NCBI GenBank assembly: GCA_945910425.1
Contig: CAMDYM010000007.1
Coordinates: 1-51,201 of the forward strand
Reading direction: 5' to 3'
DNA length: 51,201 bases
From: an uncultured Candidatus Melainabacteria bacterium
GTDB lineage: Bacteria; Cyanobacteriota; Vampirovibrionia; Gastranaerophilales; Gastranaerophilaceae
In this document: positions 16,455 to 22,919 of the stretch, in pieces
Layout of the letters: each line of letters begins with the position of its first letter
Numbering within the stretch: the stretch's first letter is position 1
The notes under the pieces: generated by a model
The model's database searches: none
What the model was told of the DNA's origin: nothing
Seen by the model: the letters and a program-made list of their open reading frames with translations, nothing else
Made by a program: the position numbers and the translations under genes

Positions 16455-17474
16455 TTACTCCTTGATAGTGTTCATAAATCCGCTCCAGTCAAAAGATTTA
16501 TTCTTAACCAGACAATTTAATACCTCAACATGCGCAGCTTTCAGTTCATCAAACTTAGCCCCGAAATCATTTTTTAAATCAATAATCGGCAACCCAAACT
16601 CTGAAGCTATCTTTTGAACTTTTACATCATAATCAATCGCAAGCGTTCGAGTTGAAGAAATCAGACCGACAATTATTGCATGAAACCTCATCGCAATAAG
16701 GTATTGAGCTTTTGAAATCCCGCTTATAATCTGTTCATCCGATAAATTTGAATACAAAACAGTTTTAATATCAGGGTTTAATAATTTCAATGATTTTTCA
16801 AAAGCTTCACAGATTTTCAAATCAATATCATCTTGAAACGAATAAATTTCAACAGTTTTATCAGAAAATTCCACAGAAACCTTTTGAGCAAGCCTGTCGA
16901 TAAAATCTTCATTCATAGTCTTAAAATCACGTAATTGAACAGCAACAGTATTTGTTTTTTCAGCTGATTCAATTTTAGTAGAAAATACAGGGTCACAAAC
17001 CAAATCAGCAATAATTCCCCAACTTTCAAGGAGTTTCAAACTTTTTTCATCCCGTACGCTTACATAAGTACAATGTTTTAATAAGGTTCTTGTCAAAAAT
17101 TTACCAAAGCCGTTATTTATAGGACCGATACCTTGCGCAAAAATAATAACTTTTTTCCCGAATAAAAGCCCGAAAAATATAACCGATAAATAATAAATAA
17201 GACTTTTTAAACTTGTCACATCTTGCAATAAGCTTCCGCCACCTGAAATTAAATAATCAGATTTTATAATTGCACCGAGAATATCACGTAAATTAAAAGT
17301 ATAAATACTTCTGATATGTTTAAATTTAGATTTTGTATACTCAGGATTAGAAGAAATAACGGTAACACTTTGATTAAGTTCTTTCAATTTATTAACAAGA
17401 ACAGACAAAATAGCCTCATCACCAAAGTTTTTGAATCCGAAATATCCCGATAATACAAACCTTTTTTTATCCAT
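16455..17474 (-). CDS. csaB: Polysaccharide pyruvyl transferase
   Basis: A 339-residue enzyme of the CsaB family, which transfers pyruvate from PEP to ManNAc or similar sugars in cell-wall-linked polymers. Motifs: SGYFGFKNFGDEAIL near the start, ISGGGSLLQD, FAQGIGPINN, VSVRDEKSLKLL and MRFHAIIVGL, in the family order. In bacteria with SLH-domain surface proteins, the pyruvylated polymer is their anchor. The wecB gene at 2977 could supply ManNAc (inference). GGAGATG lies just upstream and the ATG overlaps the kdgK stop (TAATG). Confidence 0.9.
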   Translation of the reverse strand: MDKKRFVLSGYFGFKNFGDEAILSVLVNKLKELNQSVTVISSNPEYTKSKFKHIRSIYTFNLRDILGAIIKSDYLISGGGSLLQDVTSLKSLIYYLSVIFFGLLFGKKVIIFAQGIGPINNGFGKFLTRTLLKHCTYVSVRDEKSLKLLESWGIIADLVCDPVFSTKIESAEKTNTVAVQLRDFKTMNEDFIDRLAQKVSVEFSDKTVEIYSFQDDIDLKICEAFEKSLKLLNPDIKTVLYSNLSDEQIISGISKAQYLIAMRFHAIIVGLISSTRTLAIDYDVKVQKIASEFGLPIIDLKNDFGAKFDELKAAHVEVLNCLVKNKSFDWSGFMNTIKE

Positions 17475-18409
17475 TAAACATCTCCGGAGTTAAAAATATT
17501 ATAAACCTCATCACAATAAGGAACAGATTTAACGGCACCGATTCCCTGAGCTTGAAGCCCTGCATCAATTGATGCAAGTTTAGCCGCTTCAACGGGATTA
17601 AAATTATTTGTCAGAGCATGCAAAAACGCTCCGTTAAAAGCATCGCCTGATGATGTTGTATCAACAACCTTATCGGTATAAAACGGCACAAAAACCGTAT
17701 TTCGCTGACTGTTTACATAATATCCGCAATCGTGGCTTGATTTTATAACAACTGTTTGAACTCCTGAATCGGTGAGCATTTTCATAATATTTTCCAACGA
17801 ACTTATTTCAAAAATACATTTAGTATCGTATTTTGAACTCATAAACAGAACATCAGTAAGCGGTAAAATCTCGTCAAAATACTCTCTGGCATCATCACTT
17901 GTTGAAATCAGAGAAGAATAATTAGGGTCATAAGCCGTCATAACACCGTTTTCTTTTGCTATTTCAAAAGCTTTTTTTACAGCTTCACGTGACGCTATTG
18001 ATAGTGATTGCGTAATACCTGATGCGTAAACAATTTTAGCATTTTTTATATAATCTTGATCAATATCATCAATTGATAATTTTGCCGGAGCTATTTTTTT
18101 ACGGTAATAAATAAATTCTTTTTCACTGTCAGTTGGTCTTGATACCATATAAATACCGTTTTTTTCATCAACGATTTTAACATGCGAAATATCAAGCCCT
18201 TCTTTTTCCCAGCTTTTGAGCATGTAATCCTTAAATGCGTCATTGCCAAGGCATGTAATAAATCCGACAGAAGAATTTAATCTTCTGGCTGAGATTGCTA
18301 CCACCAAAGAATCTCCGCCATAATACTTATGTAGGCATTCAGCCTCTCCAAGTTTTTGATTTGTTGAAAATTCAACGAGGCTTTCGCCTATTGTAATAAT
18401 ATCAACCAT
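17474..18409 (-). CDS. kdgK: PfkB-family sugar kinase, probably 2-keto-3-deoxygluconate kinase
   Basis: A 311-residue ribokinase-fold kinase. It has the N-terminal IGESLVEF, the YYGGDSLVVAISARRL sugar-binding region and the C-terminal anion-hole motif DTTSSGDAFNGAFLHAL (the usual GAGD is SSGD; the catalytic Asp is kept). The specificity call rests mainly on its neighbour, a KDPG aldolase-type protein, to which it is joined by a TAATG overlap; together they would convert KDG to KDPG and on to pyruvate and glyceraldehyde-3-phosphate. No gluconate or uronate dehydratase is visible here. Confidence 0.85.
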   Translation of the reverse strand: MVDIITIGESLVEFSTNQKLGEAECLHKYYGGDSLVVAISARRLNSSVGFITCLGNDAFKDYMLKSWEKEGLDISHVKIVDEKNGIYMVSRPTDSEKEFIYYRKKIAPAKLSIDDIDQDYIKNAKIVYASGITQSLSIASREAVKKAFEIAKENGVMTAYDPNYSSLISTSDDAREYFDEILPLTDVLFMSSKYDTKCIFEISSLENIMKMLTDSGVQTVVIKSSHDCGYYVNSQRNTVFVPFYTDKVVDTTSSGDAFNGAFLHALTNNFNPVEAAKLASIDAGLQAQGIGAVKSVPYCDEVYNIFNSGDV

Positions 18410-19014
18410 TAATTTAACTGCTCCAATAATTTTTTAGTACGTTTAGTAATCTCAGCATAAGTTGCCCCTTTTGTAAGGTTTCTTCCAACCCCGACAGCAA
18501 GAGCGCCTGCATTGATATAATTTTTTACCTCAGATAATGAAACATTACCCTGCGGAATAACATTCAAAAACGGCATTGGTCTTAATAAGTTTTCAAGATA
18601 CTCAACCCCGCCCATTGCGGTAATCGGATAAATTTTAACAACAGGAATACGAAGTTTCCACGCATTATAAGCTTCATTCGCGGTTGAAGTTCCTGCAATA
18701 AAGGGGATTTGCTTATCTTTTGAAAGTTTTAAAAGGTTATCCTGAAAAATCGGAGAAGAAATAATCTTCGCGCCACAATCAATTGCAGCCTGAGCCTGAA
18801 TTGAAGTAATAATTCCGCCTGCACAAATTACAGCCTCTGACGATAGCTCATTTATAGCATCAAAAATCCTCGGATTTTCGACATTAACTTCCATAATATC
18901 AAGCCCGCCTTCAATCAAAGCTTTTACAATACCTTTTACCTCTTCAGGATTTGAGCTTCTGATTATCGGCAGCACTTTATTTTCTTTTAATTTATCTGTT
19001 AAGTTTACGTTCAT
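18409..19014 (-). CDS. eda: KDPG/KHG aldolase family protein
   Basis: A 201-residue class I aldolase. The Schiff-base lysine is K127 in VVKIYP, the catalytic glutamate is E42 in IMEVNVEN, and CAGGI and NVIPQGNVS match the family's pyruvate and phosphate-binding loops. The usual Arg in EVTLRT is Glu46 here, so the substrate carboxylate pocket differs from the E. coli enzyme. The ATG has AAGGACAAAT upstream. It is the first gene of the five-gene minus operon (eda, kdgK, csaB, glycosyltransferase, membrane protein). The 62-base divergent gap to the cyclase gene holds both promoters. Confidence 0.88.
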   Translation of the reverse strand: MNVNLTDKLKENKVLPIIRSSNPEEVKGIVKALIEGGLDIMEVNVENPRIFDAINELSSEAVICAGGIITSIQAQAAIDCGAKIISSPIFQDNLLKLSKDKQIPFIAGTSTANEAYNAWKLRIPVVKIYPITAMGGVEYLENLLRPMPFLNVIPQGNVSLSEVKNYINAGALAVGVGRNLTKGATYAEITKRTKKLLEQLN

Positions 19015-19076
19015 AATTTGTCCTTTTATAAAAATTTATTATATTATAGCATTAATATTATATTAGGGAGCATTAA

Positions 19077-21056
19077 ATGAAAAAGTTAAAAAATAAATTA
19101 TTTTATATATACTCAGGGATTCTATACATAATACTCGCAGCTGTTGCATTTGTCTTATCCGTAATGTTCTTGGAACTTGATATGAGAAGTTATTTTATAT
19201 CAAATTTTACAACCAAAACAGGAACCGATAATAATTCTATAATTGTTGTTGTAGATCAAGCCACGTTAAATAAACTTGGCGGCTGGAACAGAGCTCTTGC
19301 AACAGAATTGTTAGACTATTTTTACAGTTATAAACACCCAAAAGTTATCGGGTTAGACAGCTTAATAACATCAATAAACCCTTCTCATAAAACCGATAAA
19401 AAGTTTCTTGAACAAGTATCAAAAATGGATAACTTAATTGTCGGATTCACACCGTCAAAAAAAGCTCCAAGCGCAGAAGAATTCGTAAAATTAAAGAAGT
19501 TTGAAAATAAATTTAAATTAAATGTTCTGGAAAATAATCAAAACAATCATAATACTTTCAAAAGTATTTCAAAAGTTGAAAATAGTTATATGGAAAACGC
19601 AAAAAATTTTGCTTCTGTTAAAGTTAAGGATGAAAATAATTCCGGAACACTTTTTTCTACATCATCTCTAATCCAGATAGATAAGCAATATTACGCATCC
19701 TTACCGCTGAAAATGTATCTGACAGCTAACAATACCAATGATATAACTATTGACGAAAATTATATAACAATACCGAAAACAAAATTAAAAATCCCGCATA
19801 ACCATATTACAAACGGCGAGGTGCAAACAAATATAAAATACTACTCCCAACCGATTTTTACACTAACAGACGGAACAAAAATACAAAGTGACTATACTCA
19901 CTTTGCAATCTCAGCTTATCAAATAATTGATATATACAGAAAATTAAAATCCGGTCAAAAACTCAACGGGCAAGAAGAAAAAGTTAATGAAATATTTGAC
20001 AGTAATACATCTGTATTTATTGGCGAATTTACTGACGGTCCGACTACAGATTTTTTAAAGTCGCCTCTATCAAGCCGCCATCCCGGTGTTGATATTCAAG
20101 CAACATCATATAGTAATCTTGAAAACAATGAATTTTTATATAATATCGGAATTATAGGAAAACTTATAACAATTTTAATAATAATCGGGCTGACATTCTA
20201 TTATATATTTAAATTTAATCTTATTAAATCTTTACTTTTTACAATAATAACAGACGTAATCTTTTTCGGAATAACAGGATTACTTGTTCAATTTGGTTAT
20301 ATACTTGATTTTGCGGGACCGATTGCAATACAGCTTGTTACCTTAATATTTGGTTACTCATTCAAATTTATCTCGGAAAGCCGTAATAAAGAAAAAATTA
20401 AACAGGCAATGGGTAAATATTTATCAAAAGATATTATGCAAAATGTTGTAAGTAATATTGATGACCTAAAACTTGGCGGAAAGCGTGCAGTTGTAACCGT
20501 ATTATTTTCTGATATAAGAGGATTTACTAGTTTAAGCGAAAAAATGACGGCAGAAGAAGTTTCTATTATTCTAAACGAATATTTTGCAGAAATGGAACCG
20601 ATAATTTCAAAATATAACGGGGTAATTAACAAGTTTATTGGAGATGCGGTTATGGCAATATTCGGAGAACCGATACAAGATATAAACCACCCGCAAAACG
20701 CCGTAAAATGCGCTTATGAGATGCTTAAAAAAGTCGAATACTTGAGAGAAAAATGGTTATTTGAGGGTAAACCAAAAATAGAAATAGGTGTCGGAATAAA
20801 TACAGGTGAAGTATTTATAGGCAACATCGGCACAGAAAACCGCATGGAATACACAGTAATCGGCGACACCGTAAACCTTGCAAGCCGTATAGAAAGCTAC
20901 AACAAAGTCTATAAAACGAATCTGCTTGTAAGTGAATCAACTTATTCTTATATCGCAGATATCGCAGATGTAATTAAAATAAGCGAGGTTCAAATCAGAG
21001 GAAAAGCAAAAAAAATGAACATCTACGAAGTTTTAAGAATAGATAAAAACCGTTAA
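19077..21056 (+). CDS. CHASE2-domain adenylate cyclase
   Basis: A 659-residue membrane signalling enzyme that makes cAMP. After an N-terminal membrane helix (about 7-30) lies an extracytoplasmic CHASE2 sensor (about 40-340, starting NSIIVVVDQATLNKLGGWNR). Then come two or three more helices (about 360-435), and the class III cyclase domain from about residue 465. Metal-binding aspartates are in FSDIRGFT (about 480) and GDAVMAIFG; the Lys in NKFIGDA and Asp in VIGDTVNLASRIE indicate ATP rather than GTP. The transition-state Asn and Arg are present. The sensed ligand is unknown. AGGGAG precedes the ATG. No cAMP receptor is visible in the window. Confidence 0.93.
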   Translation: MKKLKNKLFYIYSGILYIILAAVAFVLSVMFLELDMRSYFISNFTTKTGTDNNSIIVVVDQATLNKLGGWNRALATELLDYFYSYKHPKVIGLDSLITSINPSHKTDKKFLEQVSKMDNLIVGFTPSKKAPSAEEFVKLKKFENKFKLNVLENNQNNHNTFKSISKVENSYMENAKNFASVKVKDENNSGTLFSTSSLIQIDKQYYASLPLKMYLTANNTNDITIDENYITIPKTKLKIPHNHITNGEVQTNIKYYSQPIFTLTDGTKIQSDYTHFAISAYQIIDIYRKLKSGQKLNGQEEKVNEIFDSNTSVFIGEFTDGPTTDFLKSPLSSRHPGVDIQATSYSNLENNEFLYNIGIIGKLITILIIIGLTFYYIFKFNLIKSLLFTIITDVIFFGITGLLVQFGYILDFAGPIAIQLVTLIFGYSFKFISESRNKEKIKQAMGKYLSKDIMQNVVSNIDDLKLGGKRAVVTVLFSDIRGFTSLSEKMTAEEVSIILNEYFAEMEPIISKYNGVINKFIGDAVMAIFGEPIQDINHPQNAVKCAYEMLKKVEYLREKWLFEGKPKIEIGVGINTGEVFIGNIGTENRMEYTVIGDTVNLASRIESYNKVYKTNLLVSESTYSYIADIADVIKISEVQIRGKAKKMNIYEVLRIDKNR

Positions 21057-21087
21057 AAAAATCCCGCGTAATTGCGGGATTTTTTTA
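21055..21087 (+). terminator. Cyclase/YajQ bidirectional terminator
   Basis: AAAAAAATCCCGC / GCGGGATTTTTTT stem with a 6-base loop. T-runs exist on both strands, so it closes the cyclase gene and the convergent yajQ-like gene. Confidence 0.9.
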
Positions 21088-21104
21088 ATATTTAAGATTT
21101 ACCC

Positions 21105-21605
21105 CTATCTGTAGTTTGTGAATTGAAGCGGGTAATCGTATTTATCTTCATTTGAACGAAGCATTTGTATAACACTTTGCAAATCATCTTTATCTTTACC
21201 CGTAACTCTGACCTGCTCACCTTGGATAGACGCTTGAACTTTTAATTTAGTAGCTTTAATATCAGATACGATAGATTTTGCAAGCTCCTGAGTCAATCCT
21301 TTTTTAAGTTCAAACACCTGGCGAACATTACCGCCTAAAGCATTTTCTACAGGTTTCGGGTCAAGAATTTTTATACTTAAGTTTCTTTTAACAAGTTTTG
21401 ACTGCAAAATATCAATAATATTTTTTAACTTCATTTCATCATTTGTTGTAATCGTAACAGACTTATCTGCCTCAAGTTCGACTTCGGAATTAGAATTTTT
21501 CAAATCAAATCTTGAAGTTAATTCTCTTTTAACCTGGTCAATCGCGTTAACCAACTCTTGTTTGTTGTACTCAGACACAATATCAAAACTGCAATCTTTA
21601 GCCAT
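21105..21605 (-). CDS. YajQ family (UPF0234) nucleotide-binding protein
   Basis: A 166-residue protein matching YajQ from end to end: MAKDCSFDIVSEYNKQELVNA, RFDLKNS, VFELKKGLTQELAKSIVSDIK and VRVTGKDKDDLQSVIQMLR. Family members have two ferredoxin-like folds and bind cyclic di-GMP or nucleotides in some species; here only the family is clear. It sits next to an adenylate cyclase but convergently, so no operon link. AGGAGGGTATGTT lies before the ATG. A palindromic repeat copy lies just upstream at 21627-21660. Confidence 0.92.
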   Translation of the reverse strand: MAKDCSFDIVSEYNKQELVNAIDQVKRELTSRFDLKNSNSEVELEADKSVTITTNDEMKLKNIIDILQSKLVKRNLSIKILDPKPVENALGGNVRQVFELKKGLTQELAKSIVSDIKATKLKVQASIQGEQVRVTGKDKDDLQSVIQMLRSNEDKYDYPLQFTNYR

Positions 21606-21626
21606 AACATACCCTCCTACTTTTTA

Positions 21627-21660
21627 TCACCCTGAACTTAATTCAGGGTCTATCAGTGCT
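21627..21660 (-). repeat. Single copy of the CTGAA-TTCAG palindromic repeat
   Basis: On the plus strand TCACCCTGAACTTAATTCAG continues with GGTCTATCAGTG. In minus orientation this is the same unit as 5586-5615 and 45075-45108 (GATAGACCCTGAATcAAGTTCAGGGTGA). Confidence 0.75.
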
Positions 21661-21686
21661 AATAAACTATAAAATTAAATATAACA

Positions 21687-21713
21687 TAAAAAAGCAGGAT
21701 TTAACAATCCTGC
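21687..21713 (-). terminator. Terminator of the 21756-22097 gene
   Basis: GCAGGATT / AATCCTGC 8-bp stem with a 4-base loop; on the minus strand it is followed by TTTTTT. Confidence 0.8.
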
Positions 21714-21755
21714 ATAAATTACACACTTTTACTACACTTTAATTACGGGAATATA

Positions 21756-22097
21756 TTATCTTAAAAAGTTTCTAACTAAATCTACAACATACGTACCGGC
21801 TTTTACCAAAGCATTTTTAATAGCCGGAGTACGCCAAGCTAAAACACCTGCACCGATAGTAACAGCTGTTGCTGCTAAACCTTTCCAAAATCCCGAATCT
21901 TTTTCCTGGGTTTTCTTTGACGGATCACCGTACTGATCATACGCTAACGGACCTCTAAGAGTAAGCGCATCACGATTTGCCACGCCTCCGCAATATCCAA
22001 AACCGCCTATCGGCATTCCCATGCCCATCCCCATTGGCATTCCAGTATCTAAACCTGAGCCGCAATTCGGCAAATAATAATCAAGTCTTTCAATCAT
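21756..22097 (-). CDS. Small Gly/Met-rich protein with a hydrophobic C-terminal segment
   Basis: A 113-residue protein I do not recognise. Residues 17-35 are a low-complexity Gly/Met run (TGMPMGMGMGMPIGGFGY). Residues 70-90 (WKGLAATAVTIGAGVLAW) form a probable membrane or amphipathic helix, and the end is basic (VVDLVRNFLR). The ATG has AGAAGG about 8 bases upstream, and the gene has its own terminator. Its upstream region shares an identical 15-mer with that of the Gly/Cys-rich gene at 5019, so the two may be co-regulated. Confidence 0.7.
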   Translation of the reverse strand: MIERLDYYLPNCGSGLDTGMPMGMGMGMPIGGFGYCGGVANRDALTLRGPLAYDQYGDPSKKTQEKDSGFWKGLAATAVTIGAGVLAWRTPAIKNALVKAGTYVVDLVRNFLR

Positions 22098-22118
22098 AAC
22101 TATAACCTTCTGTTAACC

Positions 22119-22133
22119 TACATCTATATAAAG
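22119..22133 (-). promoter_or_regulatory. Shared 15-mer upstream of the Gly/Met-rich gene
   Basis: On the minus strand CTTTATATAGATGTA, identical to 4977-4991, and 21 bases before the ATG at 22097. Confidence 0.4.
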
Positions 22134-22206
22134 TATTTTTTTATAAAATAATTTACTTTTTTGTAAAAATCTGCTTTAATATTCTTAACAATATGAGGAT
22201 AAAAAG

Positions 22207-22509
22207 ATGAATATGTTTAAACGCTGGTATGATATTGATGCGGTTGTATCCCGTGCTATCAATGAATTAGAGAAGGCTCCTGAAGACATTCAGGTCAGAT
22301 GTGCGGATTATATTATCGACCTGTTAAAAGATGTTGAACTTGAAAAGTTAAGTCTTGAAGATCAGTACAACTACATCATGAAACGTTGGTATGATAGAAA
22401 TATTAAAGTTTCACATGCTGTTGAATATTTGCGGCTTTCTCCCGTTGAAGTAAGACGTGAAACGGCATTAAAAGTTGTAAAATTTCTTAAAGATATCAAC
22501 AAAAAATAA
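22207..22509 (+). CDS. Protein of two 39-residue RWYD repeats
   Basis: A 100-residue protein of unknown function built from an internal duplication. Residues 5-43 and 59-97 align without a gap: both begin KRWYD, share VS.A (V14/V68 region), a Pro at position 21 of the repeat and end LKDV or LKDI. Each unit should be two or three helices. There is no signal peptide. The ATG follows ATGAGGATAAAAAG, with GAGG as ribosome site. The next gene starts 58 bases downstream and may be co-transcribed. Confidence 0.75.
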   Translation: MNMFKRWYDIDAVVSRAINELEKAPEDIQVRCADYIIDLLKDVELEKLSLEDQYNYIMKRWYDRNIKVSHAVEYLRLSPVEVRRETALKVVKFLKDINKK

Positions 22510-22567
22510 ACTTAACATTTAGACATTTTCTTTATTCTATTGTTTAATAAGAATGGAGGGAAGTTTT

Positions 22568-22906
22568 GTGTCTGATAAAAATGTAATAAGTTTATTTGCC
22601 AATAATAAAAAGGCTTTAGCAAACAACACCGCAGATGAAAAAATTAAATTCTACGCAGGATTTAATTATGTAAAATTGCGAAAAGACACTAACGGAAACA
22701 AATTTAACAAAGAAAATCTTCTGAGTTACGCTCAAAAATGCCATTATATGGTAACAGTAATGCGTGAAATTGACGGAGAAACTTTATTATACAGATATGA
22801 CGTATCAAATAATGATTTATTCAAGTTTATGAAATCATTTGAAGAAAATACACTAAACGGAACAATAATTGAGATAGAAAAATACTTCCCTGAAGATTTA
22901 GCATAA
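22568..22906 (+). CDS. Small cytosolic protein of unknown function
   Basis: A 112-residue protein. I chose GTG at 22568 because GGAGGG lies 7 bases before it; the in-frame ATG at 22553 overlaps that site and has none of its own. The sequence is mixed alpha/beta and charged (KFYAGFNYVKLRKDTNGNKF, HYMVTVMREIDGETLLYRYD) with no membrane segment and one cysteine. I do not recognise a family. It lies 13 bases before the radical SAM gene, so it is probably in that operon. Confidence 0.72.
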   Translation: MSDKNVISLFANNKKALANNTADEKIKFYAGFNYVKLRKDTNGNKFNKENLLSYAQKCHYMVTVMREIDGETLLYRYDVSNNDLFKFMKSFEENTLNGTIIEIEKYFPEDLA

Positions 22907-22919
22907 GAGAAATAGGAAT

